A program made the translations under genes and the position numbers. DNA of 64,000 nucleotides from Cycas panzhihuaensis (Eukaryota > Cycadophyta). The notes beneath the pieces were generated by a model. The model saw nothing but the letters and a program-made list of their open reading frames with translations, made no database searches and was not told the DNA's origin. The DNA lies in assembly GCA_023213395.1 (NCBI GenBank), contig CM041465.1, positions 75,771,741 to 75,835,740 of the forward strand. Direction: 5' to 3'. This document shows positions 37,281 to 50,792 of this stretch, in pieces (positions within the stretch are counted from its first letter, which is position 1; each line of letters begins with the position of its first letter).

Positions 37281-39050
37281 ATATCAGTCGCTCTATGTTC
37301 GCTATCTACAACTATCAATATTTTATTGAGTTTGTTGTCATTACTTTTTATGCATTAAATTACCAATGTAATAATCATTTTAATACATTAATTTATCAAT
37401 TATTAAAGCTTTTTGATAAAGTCACCTTTTTGTATATTGATGTAATATATCAATTGCCCATTTCATTTTGATATCTCAAAGTGCTTTGATTTATCATTGG
37501 GCCACTCTTTTTATAGTCTATTTTACTTTCTTGATCTGATTGATATTGAGGTATTTGATTTATTGAATGTATTAAGTGGATGGTAATAGCCTTAAGAATC
37601 TTGGATCAAGTATGGCGATGGGTCTTTGGGTGGTTTAATAGTGGAAAAGTGAGTGTTGGCATTGTATTAGTGATTGCATAATCTCTTACAAGCATTTTGC
37701 ATAAGAGAGATTGTAAGGCATGTTGGCCATATGGTTCTCTTTTATATGCAATTACATGAGAGAGTAAGTTAGGTGTTAATAGGTGAGAATGAGTAAGTTT
37801 GAGGGAAAGAAAGGGCGATAAAGGGCATGTTTTAGGTGAGCATCATCAAAGTAGTAGAGTTCACTAATTGAAAAGAGGGTGAAGAAGGGAGAGTTAATGC
37901 AAATACCTTAGCTACAAGTGATAAAAACTTTGTGTTATGTAGTATAGATCATTACACATATGCTGTATTAGTGTGGTTTTTTATAAGTGATCATGTGTTT
38001 TATTTAATTATATTTGAGATCTATTATAGTAGATATGTATGAGGTGACAAGAGGTTCAAAATTTACTATTTGTATAAGTGGTTATCAGTGATGGTAGAAT
38101 ATTATACTTTGCTAGTTAGACTAATGTTAGCATGAGGGTTTATGGCCTATTTGATGTTGGTTCAACATGTGTGCATATATGAACAAGTATGATGTGGAAT
38201 TGAGATAGAGTGTTTGATAAAAAATTGAAGTTTAAATGGAAAGGTCTATGATGAGATGCCTTAAAAAATTAGTTATGCCTTTGTCATGGTATAGAATAGT
38301 TGTCCTATGAACTCTATAAGGTTACATTGTAGGTGAGTATCATGATGCATACAGTGAGGTTGGTGTATATAAATATTTACCTCCCATAGATTTTTGGAAG
38401 AAACTATAGTAGACAATTTAAAATGAGACATCTCCTAAGGTTGTTCATGATATATTCCCCTCATGTTGTATATTGGACTAAGTCAAAAGCCTTCTATTTA
38501 TTATTTGAGGTGCATTGAAGTTCACACATCTTAGACAAAGATCGCAGTAACAAGATTACAAGAGTTGGAGTGTCTTTGTGATTTGCAAGGGGAAGTGCAT
38601 TATGATTAGTCTAGATGTCAAGTTAAAGAGTTATTGATGTATCATATTGAGTGTCATCTAATCACAGGTTATATCCTTCATTACTTCTTTTTTTTGAGCT
38701 ATGATTGAGTAGGTGTGGGGGTTTGTTTACCTAACATTATGTTTGAGATGGAAGCAGGACCTAATGAAAGATTAATGATGAGGAGCCATTATGAGATGAG
38801 ACATAGATTACAACCCCATGTTTCATTGATGGTTGAAGACCTATAGGATGATTCAAAGAATGAGGATCAATATGCCAGTCAAAGCTCATGATAAACACCA
38901 ACATTCTAGTGAGTGAAGATTTGTAATGGAGAGTTGTATTAATTGAGAGTGATATATATAGGATTTGGGTCCCTTTCCACCCTTAAGAACTTAGTCGATT
39001 TGCAAGTTAGTAAAACTTGTTGCGTAAGAGATTTCATGTAGAAAGAAATA
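37276..39050 (+). other. Decayed DNA with a possible gypsy protease trace
   Basis: No intact frame. At 38147-38167 LFDVGST fits the D-[ST]-G-[AS] protease motif in its gypsy form (ALFD.GST). Nothing else around it is recognisable. Confidence 0.3.
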
Positions 39051-39059
39051 TTCAAGTAT

Positions 39060-39500
39060 GATGAGACATATATACTAATCTTTATATTATTAGTTTGTTT
39101 GATCCTTACTTTAGTAGTTTCAGATAGTTGGAAGTCGCATCATGTCATATCATCATTCCTTAATAAAGACTTGAAGAGGAGATTCACATGGCTTAAGTGA
39201 CTCAACCTCTTGGTTTAATTAAAAGAAAATGTCTAAATTTCATGGATAAAGTGTTAGGTGCAGAGAGAGAGTTGTATGGTTGCAAGGACTATTAGAGTCA
39301 CATCCAAAGAATAATGCATATATAAGGCATAACATTGTCATATATAAGAGAAGATCATATAAGTAAAGATGCAGGTTGAAGTTTGTTCAACTAGAGATTG
39401 ACTTGTAGACATGTTCTCTAAGCTCTAACTAAAGATTACTACATCAATGTTCGTGCATATTAGGTAAGGTTATCTTTGAGAGGGGATCTATTGCCAAGGA
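39060..39500 (+). pseudogene. E9 copia RT and RNase H remnants
   Basis: At 39145-39215 frames give SSFLNKDLK and EEEIHMA..TQPLG, matching 'AFLNGDLEEEI+M.QP.G' of copia RT. Downstream, HCHI.EKI and EVCSTRD.LVDMFSKALTKD match the end of RNase H (HFIREK, VPT.DQLADIFTKAL). Internal deletion and many stops. It ends 30 bp before a purine tract and LTR. Confidence 0.6.
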
Positions 39501-39525
39501 TAAACTTTGATAGCCCATATTTACA

Positions 39526-39861
39526 TTAAGAGGGGATGTTGGAATATATTAATGTATGCATTTCCAACTAATATAAAGTGAGCCTAATTATGTACCAAAT
39601 ATATTGATGTATTATGGATGTGAGCCAACAAATGTAATAATGAATTATATCATAGCACTTGAGATCTATAAATATAGATTAAATTCCAAACTATATACAA
39701 TAATGCTAGATTTGTCAAAAATATGAAATAATATCATTTTGGTATTTTTTTACCTGAGGGTTTCCCACCTCAAATCTAGTATCCCATGTGCATTATTCTC
39801 CTCATATCTACTTTATGTAAAAGATTATATCAACCTTCTTGCATATAGGTGTTTCTTAACA
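39526..39861 (+). repeat. E9 polypurine tract and 3' LTR
   Basis: taagagggga at 39526-39536, then TGTTGGAATATATTAATG from 39537. The right end at 39861 (cttaaca) is a guess; the 5' partner is not seen. Confidence 0.5.
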
Positions 39862-40813
39862 AATTTGATCTTTGGCATTACTAATACATAGTGCATCTAT
39901 GGCATTGTCTATTTTTGTTAGCCATTCATTTGCTTTAGTTCTACCATCTTATGAGTAAGTTAGTATTAGAGATTATAATCTCTTCAATCATCATAATATC
40001 TTTTATTTTCCTTTTGATCTTCTTCATTTTTGTTGCTATTATTGGGTTCCCTACATAGCCATTCCTTTCAAGGCCTTTGAAAGCATGCCCTACTTCTATC
40101 AACTTTATCAATCTAGCTATCTTAATATTGAACTTTTCTTGAGCATGGTCTAAATTTTTATATATTATTTCCATGTCCCTTTCAATTTCCACCTTAAAAG
40201 ATCAAAATTTTGAGTCCATTCTTTTTGGGTATTTAACTATCCCAGGCTTCTAGTATCTTAAGGAAAGCTCTATAGTTCTTATATTACTTGTATAATTCCC
40301 ACCTCAATTATGATTTTTCTAATAGTTTAGAATATGGACTCTTAAATTAAAATTTCAATGCTTTAGATGAAATCAAAATTTGATCCTTGTAGTGGAATGA
40401 ATTTATAGTACTTTTAAGCAATGTTATGATTATACCTTTGGGGACTACAATAGTACTTCTTACTAAAATATAGATAACCTTTTTCTATAATATCTAATGG
40501 ATATAAAAACACTTCCATATAAAATCAATAATAATACACATATATTTAAAAAATATTTCAATTTAATCAAATACTTATAGCTAAATTTATGGTTATTTAA
40601 AGTTGCATCAATAGATTTTAAGCCCTAAAAATAGTGACGAATAATAGGTCAAAGTTAAATTCCCTAAAATTTTTATAATTTCACTCTAAAACCTATGATT
40701 TCACCACTCAAAATTTGTAGAATAGGCTTATTTGACTCAAATTTTCAATTACTTTTCTGAAATTCTTACATTTATACTCTAAAAATGTAAATCCTTGATA
40801 TAGAAAAGGTGAG
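39862..40813 (-). other. E8 leader and unknown short frame
   Basis: 40320-40800 matches the E7 leader in sense orientation. Minus-strand 40192-39941 is open for 83 codons (MEIERDMEIIYKNLDHAQEK..., Lys/Glu-rich, possibly coiled coil). I do not recognise it. The left side of E8 is lost. Confidence 0.45.
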
Positions 40814-40825
40814 GCTCTAATACCA
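40814..40825 (-). other. E8 PBS
   Basis: Minus strand TGGTATTAGAGC, one transition from consensus, two bases from the LTR end. Confidence 0.75.
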
Positions 40826-40827
40826 TT

Positions 40828-41452
40828 TGAAGTAATCCTAAATTAGATCTACTTCCACAAAGACAAAAGAAAATTGAAATAAAAGTTGAATAGAAGTTCC
40901 TAAGAGCCAAATGATCCAAAGACCCCAAATGAATTAAATTATAAAAGATGATTTACAAGTAAATAATAGTTCTCTATTTATAGGTGTCATATTTAACCAT
41001 CCTTAAAGAAACTAACTTCCAAATAATAAAACTGACCTCTAATAAGATACTTATACCCTAATAATATTTGAGACTAACTTGTAATAAATAATTTTATTAA
41101 TTCCTATAATTATCTTAGGTCACAATAAAGGTGATTATACATTTTGCATGCATTCAATATCTACAACATAGAGTGTATGACTCTATTTCTTTACTTTAGT
41201 TCCATGAGATTAATAGTCTTATAGAGACTGATCTAAATTGACTTCTAATAAGATACCTATACCCTAATAATATTTGAGACTAACTTGTAATAAATAATTT
41301 TATTAATTCCTATAATTATCTTAGGTCAGAATAAAGGTAATTATACATTTTACATGTATTCAGTATCTACAACATAGAGTGTATGACTCTATTTCTTTAC
41401 TTTAGTTCCATGAGATTAATAGTCTTACTGAGACTGATCTAAGAACTTATAC
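40828..41452 (-). repeat. E8 5' LTR (contains a tandem duplication)
   Basis: On the + strand TGAAGTAATCC...CTTATACA. The right limit is inferred from the CA terminus and the start of E11 coding sequence. No partner in the window. Confidence 0.5.
41033..41442. repeat. 206-bp tandem duplication
   Basis: Copies 41033-41238 and 41239-41442 differ at only a handful of positions over about 205 bp, much closer than any LTR pair here. Confidence 0.95.
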
Positions 41453-43766
41453 AACCCCTAAGTCTACTCCCTTTCCTATTTCTTATATTTATATTTCATC
41501 CAGTCATCATGGTATTGGGCAGTTCCACCTATCAAAGCTAGCCCATTTTATCTTGAAGTAACTCCCTCTTGGGGAGTTTAGTCCTCTTTAGGGCTTGAGT
41601 CATAAAAACCCAAAACCTCCTAATTCACAAGGCATTATTTAACCTCCTTGTGATCCTTTTCTTAAGTGCCTTAGTTTAGGTCACTTGTCATATGTAGGGA
41701 ATTCTTATTTACCTCCTCAAGAGGCTACAACCTCCTCTTCCTACCCTATGAACTCTACTTGGTTTATACCTCTAGCCTTTTAGCCTAACATACCTTCATC
41801 TTCTACTCAAAATTTGGATCTTAATGCCTCTTCTTTATTAAGTAAACTAGGTCCCAATAACCAAAAACTGTCACCAAGATCTAAACTATTTTACAACTAG
41901 TTACAGGAATCAAAACTAAAATATAACATCCAAGTTCTTAAACCAGAGATAATATAGTAAATGAATTAGGAAGCTAAAGTATCACATATACACCTGATAT
42001 AACATGGTAAAACCTTAGCAGTGTGCTAGAGAAACATCTATATAGAAAATGTATCGATCTTTATTATTAAAGAATGGAGAAATGTATATAATCCACAATA
42101 AAATGCTCACAACATCAACAACCAGTTGCCCAACTCCTCACAGTATATTCAATATATTGAATACCATCAACATAATGAAAAAACATCCTAAATCAGGCTA
42201 TATGAGAGAGTCATACAAGGCATAAATATCGACCATTAAATTTGGGATATTTTGAATGAATGACCCTAATTCTCTTTATAATTTAGTATGCATTTTAGTG
42301 CTAACTTTTTAGGTTAGTAGCTACCACCCCTAAACCCCCTCTTTATAAGGGTGGTTCTGGCTCCCCCCCATATCTCCCAGTTAAAGGGGGCTCCCACCCC
42401 CCTTAGATCGCCCCTAAGGAAATTTGGGAGGAAATTGAACTGCCAACTTATCAAAATTGTAGCCTCTAAAACATTGTTGTCATATTGTCTAACATTATTT
42501 ACTTTAGGGTCCCTATTTATTTAGCCATGGTCCCACCCTTAGATTTTCTAGTTTACTCTAGCCCTTATATGGTCTATCTTATCAGGACCTTGTATCACTT
42601 TTGGGTCCTAACCTAATTAGTCTTATCGCCATTCAATTAGTTTATTCTACTACTCTACCCATCCTTCCTTACTTTACTACTACAACTTCTTCTCAATGGC
42701 TTAGTACCTCCTCCATTTCTCCATGGGGTCAATCCTTTACTTATTCTTATAAAGTTATCTTTCCTTCTTCACTGTCTCATACGTATGTTTCTATGCCTAC
42801 CTAATCTAGTCAAGTGGGACCTACTCTTACTAATTAAGTACCTCTTACATATTCATGGATATGACCTCCGTCTATTGGTATTGTACCCTCTCTATAGCAA
42901 TTTATGACCACTCACAATTCCCAACTAGCTTAGGGAGTTAGATAGCATCCCCCTCTTAGAGTTATTGTTAATGTTCCTTGGGCTCCTTCATAGTCCAATG
43001 TTTCTTTCTGTTAAGTTCCTACTATGGGATCTCAGGAACCTTAGTTAAACACATCATAGATGTTGCAGTATTCTCATCCATACATTGGTAATCCCATTCA
43101 TGTTGGCTCTTATAGCATTTCTTAACCTCTTCCATACCTAGATCATCCTACATATTGGATAACTCCTCCATCCTAATTAACTACTTAACCATCCCCCTCT
43201 TACCTCATGTGAAGGAGAACTTATGCAGATTATAAGAGGAAATCTTTTTCCGTAATAGGTCCTCTTCCACCTTTTATCCCTAAACTTCATAAGTTTAGTG
43301 GGGAGTTAGAGTAAGATCTTATTAATCACATGCAAGTCTTTATTCTTGCATGTTCTAATTACCTTTCTTATGAGCATGTTATGATGCAGATCTTCCCTAC
43401 GTCCTTAGTGGGTAATAATCAAAAGTACTTTTATAGGTTTCTTGATGCTTATATTCAGTTAATTTGAGCTCTTTTATGCCTTTATCAACTACTTTGACAT
43501 TGCCTGCCCATTCTAGACTATGATGAAATCCCTTTTCTTTCTTAAATAAGGGGAAGATTAGTCTTATCGAGACTTTATCTATCACTTCCATGATCTTGTT
43601 TACTTTTTCCAAAAGCCCTTTATTGATTACTTACTTTATAACCTATTCATAAATGGTCTCAAATCCCAAGTCCATCGTAAGGTCCTTAAACTTAGTCCTA
43701 CCATATACAATAGTGCTATTGATAAGTTCTTATCCTTTAGTCCTTTAATATCCAAGTTGATATAAG
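41453..43766 (+). pseudogene. E11 Ty3/gypsy-like gag, first part
   Basis: A Pro/Ser/Tyr-rich N-terminal region full of stops (to about 43240) is followed by a gag core: LHKFSGELE, LINHMQVFILACSNYLSYE, QIFPTSLVGN, FLDAYIQ, then YNLFINGLKSQVHRKV. This is the 'F.G..D...H...F...C' to 'FP.SL.G.A..W' to 'GL...' order of gypsy gag. Cut at 43766 by E12; the frame resumes at 62404. The LTR of this element is not identified. A C-rich stretch at 42320-42430 interrupts the N-terminal part. Confidence 0.65.
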
Positions 43767-44224
43767 TGATAGAAGAATTAATGTTGAATTCATTAATTCA
43801 CCTTAGTCTTTTATAAATATATTATACATTTGTAATATTAAAGTCATATTAGTAAAGTTAGTATATTGTAAGGGTAATATTGTTATGTTTGTGGTTAGTT
43901 ACAACTTGAGGTTGTGAGCCTAAGTACATAGGGTTATATTTTCTCATACCTCATTGTAAAACAACATGCAAGTTAATCATATAAGATGCCAAATGTCACC
44001 TTGTATGATCAACCCTTCATATTTCTTTGGCTCTCTCATAACTATTAATATTTTTATATATGAGACATAACTCAATATAATGCAATATGAGTGATGAATG
44101 AATGTTGATGTTGGTTTTGGAGGATTAATTAATTTCACCTCCTCACATTTCATGTCTTGTTTACATGCATACTTTACATGATTAGAACCTAGGTGGAAGT
44201 TGGCCTAAATGCCACTTCCCTTTA
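43767..44224 (+). repeat. E12 5' LTR
   Basis: 458 bp, aligns throughout with 61962-62403 (ataaatatattatacatttg, cctcctcacatttgatgtctt). Confidence 0.92.
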
Positions 44225-44226
44225 CT

Positions 44227-44238
44227 TGGTATCATAGC
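44227..44238 (+). other. E12 PBS
   Basis: tggtatcatagc, the same G-to-T variant as E6. Confidence 0.8.
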
Positions 44239-46347
44239 ATAGTTTTAGTCTCTACCTGTATGTCCTTCAATAACTCAACATTCTTATTACATCCAGATAC
44301 CCCAATTTTTCATAGTCCATGGGCCTACTCCATTGAGTAGCTATAGAGTGTTAAGTCATTATCATCTACCTCAATTTATCCATGAAATTAAAGTGGAATA
44401 AGTATATGATAATGGTGAAGATGATAATTATTATTATTTATGGTTTGGATATGGGTCTACACATTCTCAACTCATATAGAAGTGCATGTGGCCTTTTGAA
44501 ATTTAAATGCACCATGTGATGTGTTTTTTTCAGTGATCTTTTAGCTTCCTTATTAAATTGTTTATGGATTAGTATTGACCATTCACTATTTGTTCAATAC
44601 CAGTAATTATTGTATGAGTTTCTTAAGATTATGGTTGGGTTTCTCACCTCGATGGTTACTTGAAGATGAGGCCATCCCTAAATATAGCATGATACATTAG
44701 CTTCAATATGACATACCATTTGGTACAAACAAAAAAACAATGAATGAGTCCCTAGGTTTCATTATAAAGAACATGTGTATCTAGTAGAATAGCCAATTGT
44801 CAACAAGAGGGAATGCACTCAAGCTAATCTTATGTTTCAGGTAATGTTCCAGTTCATAAAGGTAATTCTCCCTAGTGATATCTTGATTTAACTATATATA
44901 ATTGTTTGTTTGACTATTATAGAGATTTTATCCTATATATTTTTTATTGACTACCTTCATGATTATTGATGGTGTCTAAGTGACATAGTGCATTAAGAAA
45001 GATATTTGACTTAGGGGTTTATAGTTCTAAGTAGGCATTTTAGTTTTAGCAAAAGGAGTGCTAACTTTTAGACCCTTCTCTTTCTACTTCATCCATTTGT
45101 TGTTCTATGACTCAACCAATAATATGATATCATTGGTTCTATTGAGAATCAAGCACGTTCATCCCATGGCTTCGTCCTCTTATGGGAGGAGATCTTTTAT
45201 GAGAAAATCATCCCCAAAGACATCTTCTTTATGTTTAATGACTTTATTACTTTCTAACCCTCTAACAACCCTCTTCCATATCAATTGAGCATAATCTAGT
45301 TACAAGCAAGGGTAGAGGTTGGACTCTAATTTAGTAAAGTATTAATCAATTGATTGATGAATTATAGAGGAAAGCTTGGGCAACCTTTCATGGTTTCATT
45401 TGCTTGCCATTCTTTGTACAATCGATGAAGCATTACAGTGTGTCCACTCATTATGATCCTTATAGCATTTTAACTTCAGATATAGTGTCAGATTGAATTT
45501 CCATAACTTTGTTAAAGTGAAATCATCCTTTGTATCCTTATTTCATTGCCTTATTTTTGCAATCTCCATTAAAATTATCTATTTTTATACAGTTTTTAAA
45601 ACTTTAGGTTATATACTTTAGAATATTTATAGAATATTCCTCTTTTAATATTTGAATCCATCCTTAAGTTTTATTTTTAATCTTTTTAAAATTATTTTTA
45701 GCTTATTTTAAGTCATTTTTTAGCCCAAATTTTGATATGTTTCAAGTTATTTTTAGTTTCTTAGGGGATTTTTTAGTTTTTAATACATTTTTATTTATAA
45801 ACACCAAAAAAATTATAAATTTTAATCATAAAATCTATAAAAACTTAAAATATTAAGAAAGATAATTCCTAAGTGAACCACCATCATCACTAATCTTGTA
45901 AGGGGAATAATTAGGACCCCTAAAGTTACCACTACTATATATGCTATTGTACTTTCTCAAACTCTATGAACTATAAGGGAAGGCAATAACTATCAAGTGT
46001 ATTAAGTGGTAGACTAAGGTGAATACCTAAAAACCTTAGAGTTTGGAGACTAATTTATACCTAGAGAGGGTGAGTGTTTCTATTGTAAGTGCACCCTTAG
46101 ATGGGGATCTCTTATTTAGATCATAAATCTAGTGTAGGTGGGTTAATAGTGTTACATGGGTGATAACCTTTAATAGAGCCTATGCATCTTTGGGTATATA
46201 AGGTCCCCAAACTACCACTTATAAGTAGGCACATCATCAAATATAACCATCTCAATTACTAGGGGCTATTAGGAAAGGAGATATTGAGACTATAGCTACT
46301 AGATTAACAAACCTTTCTAGATAGATAAGACATATACTTAAGATAAA
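44239..46347 (+). other. E12 leader
   Basis: About 2.1 kb without recognisable protein. It contains T-rich stretches (45560-45800). A 76-codon open frame at 45058-45288 has no familiar motif. Confidence 0.55.
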
Positions 46348-46490
46348 ATGGCACTTTAAGTGGTTACAACAAACACAATTAAATTATTAGGCAATGATAA
46401 TTTCTTTTCTTGTAAGAAACAAGTCAAGAACATTTTGATAATAAACAAACTCCAAGCTTATATATTTAGTAAATTCTTATGCCTAAAGAT
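46348..46490 (+). pseudogene. E12 gag N-terminus (before E13)
   Basis: From ATG 46348: TIKLLGNDNFFSCKKQVKNI, then INKLQAYIF. This is the copia gag entry (KL.G.N+..WK.QV..IL..N.L..Y) with Trp mutated to Cys. It stops at the E13 insertion point and resumes at 57864. Confidence 0.8.
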
Positions 46491-46977
46491 TGTTAAAAAA
46501 TAGGGATCAAAATTGTTCTAATACCATGTTAAAATAGGGTAACAGGATTGCTTTGATACCATGTTAAAATATAAAGATGTAATAATATGAACTCATGAGT
46601 ATGTACACATAAAACATCAAATATGTAAAGTACACATCATTAAATATAATCATCACCACAAGATAGCAAGATTTATATGTGAAAAACCCATTGTGGAAAA
46701 AACCACAAGAGAAGGTGGAGTTAGGACTTTGCTTATGATTATAAAGGTTACATCTCCAAGTCTTCAACCTTTCTCTCCTTTCTCAAGTTATCAATAAGTG
46801 AGAGTACATATAAATAGTGAGAATCACCTCACGAGTAGCCTATCAAATACAATGTGATCCATTACATCATCCAATAGTGGGATAGCATTGACATGCATGC
46901 ATCTCACATATTTCAAAGTAGGTGAATGGTAGGAAGTGCATGTGTATATTATATACATTAAGTATTATGTTTTAACA
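46491..46977 (-). repeat. E13 3' LTR
   Basis: 487 bp. The + strand starts tgttaaaaaataggg and contains gttctaatacca (46515-46526) and gctttgatacca (46550-46561), each followed by tgttaaaat. Confidence 0.88.
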
Positions 46978-48492
46978 CCCCCCCATAATATTTAATATCC
47001 TTAAATCTTGATCTTGAATCTTCAAGTCTTTATCTTGTATGCTGGAACTTGTAACCTATAATTGTCTCTTGTATCCTGTATCCTATAAACAATATCACCT
47101 ATAACCTATAAATAACTTGTATCATGTATCTTATATGCATCAAATGATGAAATGTTATGGGTGAATTCATTATATCGCAAGGCTCTCTTTCAGACATAGC
47201 TTCTACATTAGCATCAAAATCATTTATAACCTGTAAAAGACCTATAACTATATGCTTGTCTCCATAAACTATCAACTTATATAAACTAATATATATGAAG
47301 TGTCTTGTACACATCTTCATATCTTCACCTATGTGGTAGCTACTTTTAATCTACATTTAGTTAATCATCAACTTTTAATCTACATTTAGTTTTCCCTAAC
47401 TCTTTGCATCAACTTTATATTAAATTTTCCCTATCTTCTATTATCCAAAATAGGTTATGTGATCACTCGTTGCAACCATCTCGAAGTCAACTTTCCAATG
47501 CAACAGACAACATTTGAATATGATACATGAGTGATGAAATATAAGAGAAAACATGCCAGTATGACATGAAATAATGCGTGATCCTTTAGAAAATGAAAAT
47601 AGATCTAAAATATTATCAAATATAAAATATGAATTTTGAAAAATAAAAAAGTATCCAATCTAATTTATTAAAATTTGATGTCTTCCCTCATAATACCTTA
47701 ATCCCTGGTCATATAAGCATTCCATATGACTGCCTGCTGAGACTTAATGGGAAGAACTGGATCTAAAAAACTTTATAGTTCAATTAAATTCATAAAAACA
47801 TTATAAATCTTTTTAGGGCTTTCAAAAGTCAAACTACAAGCATCCTCTACATCAAAATAGTTTCACCCGACTGTGTAATACATCTATTATTTTAATCGAT
47901 GGCATTTGAACAAGGTGAGCGATGGTGATTTAGGTGTATATATTATCATGGCTGACATCTCTACATGCGGTCGCCAATTAAATTTATCATTTCTCTTTTG
48001 ATAATACTGCTATGATCTCTGATATATGGTGATTTATGTGCATCTGTATATAGGGTTTATAGACTAATGTATAAATCTATGTTATTTTCTCCATGGCAGA
48101 GGTAAGTAGTAAAGGAATGCATGGCATGTCTCTATGTAATCTTTAGTGGCATCTGTCTACTATCTTTGTGTGGTCTCTACATGAATATACCAAGTGAATC
48201 TACTGATTATGATAATCATGGCAAAAGTAAATGAGATCAATGACCCAATCTATCTAAATACAACATCTGCATGATGAAATTCCATGGTGATTTAGGTAAT
48301 TTAACATCATCTGTGACACTAGTATAATGACAATGGCAATGTGGTAGCTACAGTGAGATTTGAGCCATTCTCATGTGTGAATCTCCTTTAATTATAATAC
48401 AATCTAAATCCAAGAAAGTTTCCTTATAGATGGTAGGGGTGAATAGAATTATGAATGATTTATACCCTTACTCTCTCCTCTGGTCACTCACA

Positions 48493-48802
48493 TGAAAGTG
48501 GTTAATGTATCAAGGTCATTTGTGTAGATTAATTATATGACCTTAGGATATATTATTAGCATTAGTCTCTTAATGAAATGTACTTTATGTGTATTTAGAT
48601 GTAATTTTAGGTTCATGTCATTAGGCAAGAAAATCCTAACCCTAATGGTCATCCTCAATAATAAAAGGTAAAATCTCAAGGAAGGAGTTATTATTCATTC
48701 TCACCTCTAAGCTTGCTCTCATATCTTGTTTCATCTTCTTTTTCATTCTCCATTGCCATTGTGTATGTGAGTGATTTATCTCCTAAATCCATCCTTCCTT
48801 CA
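48493..48802 (+). repeat. E14 5' LTR
   Basis: 310 bp, TGAAAGTGG...CCTTCCTTCA. Confidence 0.95.
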
Positions 48803-48804
48803 TG

Positions 48805-48816
48805 TGGTATCAAAGC
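48805..48816 (+). other. E14 PBS
   Basis: tggtatcaaagc, one G-to-A from consensus. Confidence 0.85.
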
Positions 48817-50792
48817 TAGAAAGAGATCTATTCACTCCATTCCACTTGCATGGAGTCATTTTGCCTCTCCTTCATCTTTAATGTGAAGTATTGAGAGTGC
48901 ATTCATTTTTTTAACATTTTGAGAGCATAAAATTATAGTATTTTACATGTTGCTGATTTGTACATGTGTGCAAAAATTCATAGGTGAAGAATACAGTTTT
49001 TGAAGCCGTTCAGCTACCGGAATAGTCCCGGAAGTATTAAAGGCCTAAATTTTCATAAAATTTTAACCATCTCAGAATTTGATAAAATTTGTCATGAAAG
49101 GTATCCTTCACTAGAGGATCATTTTTATCTTCTATAGAAACTTCAGATTCAGCATGCAACAGTGAGTTTTGGTTATGATAAAAAAAGTAAATTTTGTGGA
49201 TAAGTGATTTAAAGCACTTTTCCTAATGAAATCCTTCAATTATAAGCTGAATATTTGAAAGATCTGGTATATTTATGTCTTAAGATCAGTTTAAGATAAA
49301 TCTTATTAAATTTCATGTACTAGTTAGTGAGATCTATGTAGTTTTCTCACGGTTGCTGATTTTGCCTACTCAACCCCACAAAGGACCTTGCAAGGGCATT
49401 TTGAGCAATGTTTTGGCAGATTTTACAGATGGCGAAGAAGGGAAAGTTAATGTATATTTCAAAACATAACTTTTGACATATTGAAGTCCAGATTCTGAGA
49501 TAGTTGATCTGACATGATTTTATTTGGGTGCTTTTTCGAGTAGAAAAGTTTTTGTGCATTTTCTAAAATTTGACTTCACAACTCTATTAGAAATGACATT
49601 CTAAACACTCTTTCCTTCTGTCATAAATTCATATTTTATCATTTAGGCCTTCATATTTGTAATTTCTAAAAATTTACCCATTTATCATTATATGTAAATT
49701 TTGTGAAAAAATCACAAAATAGGGCAAAATAGCATGCATATAGATTTAGAAAAATCATCATTTTAGAGGCAAGTTGATCCTCTTTTTATCTCATTATAAC
49801 TTTTATATCAAAACTTCCAAAATTATATTTAGAAACATTGTACTAAAGCAAGGAAAACCTTAGATCAGAAGTAATATCCAATTCCCCTGCTAAATCTAGC
49901 ATGCTTTTCTATTTGCATACATAGCATAAAGCATAAAAAAATAGCAACAATAATAAAGCATCACAAAAGTAGCAATAATAACAAAACATCATAAAAGCAG
50001 CAACAACAATAAAGCAAGCACGAAAAGCAAGCAAGCACATTTGGCAAGTTTCTATTTCAGTCTTTGGTTATACGGAAACATCTTATACTATTCCTAAAAG
50101 GAATCTCATCCGTACGATCTATACCACCAGTTCTTGACTTATGCACACACTCGCCTTGGTTGAAATAGACCAAGGTTGTCCAAAGTCCAGGTCCTAAGGG
50201 AGGTGTGAGTTTCATATTAGGTCTAGTCTTAATCGGAATAGTGCTGGAGGGATAAGTTAGCCATACCTATAGCCTCCAATCAGGGATAATCCTGATAACC
50301 ACTCAGGAAAACTAAAAACCTTAATGCAAGATTAAAATTAACCCAGTCTAATATCCGTTATAGCCATAGAATATGCAGTATTGTTTGACTTTTTGGAGGA
50401 GGTATATAACTGCTCATTGGTATACTGGGTGAGGACTAGGAGTACTTAGGCTCCACTCTAACTCAGATTTCATCACCAAGTGCAGGTGCGAGTATCACGA
50501 GTGAAGGCCCTAATCGTATACTAGAAGCCTTAGGCATTAAAACCTCACCTACATTTGGACATAAGTGAGAGGTTAGTGGCATGACACATCACCACTCTTT
50601 ATCATCTCTACATTAGGCCTCATTCTTGCATCATTACTTATATTTATTTTTTATATAATTGTTGAAAATTAGTTAATCATTGCTTGCTTCTCATCATAAC
50701 AATCATTTCTACATCCCTGTTGTATAAGGTGTACTGCCACACGTGTCAGTGGCACATACTTCTATCATCTCTTCTACTTCTTCATCGTCACC
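48817..50792 (+). other. E14 leader
   Basis: No protein recognised. 49915-50040 is an imperfect A-rich repeat of aataaagcat / agcaacaa words. Confidence 0.6.

Noticed and set aside
37130-37358. Open frames across the microsatellite on both strands
   Set aside because: The translation is just dipeptide repeats from (TG)n, (TA)n and (GA)n.
36612-39861. One gypsy element with LTRs starting at 36612 and 39537
   Set aside because: The two starts are dissimilar, and the coding remains before 39537 are copia RNase H.
39941-40192. Conserved cellular coiled-coil protein on the minus strand
   Set aside because: 83 codons, low-complexity Lys/Glu/Ile, inside a retroelement leader region with no supporting motif.
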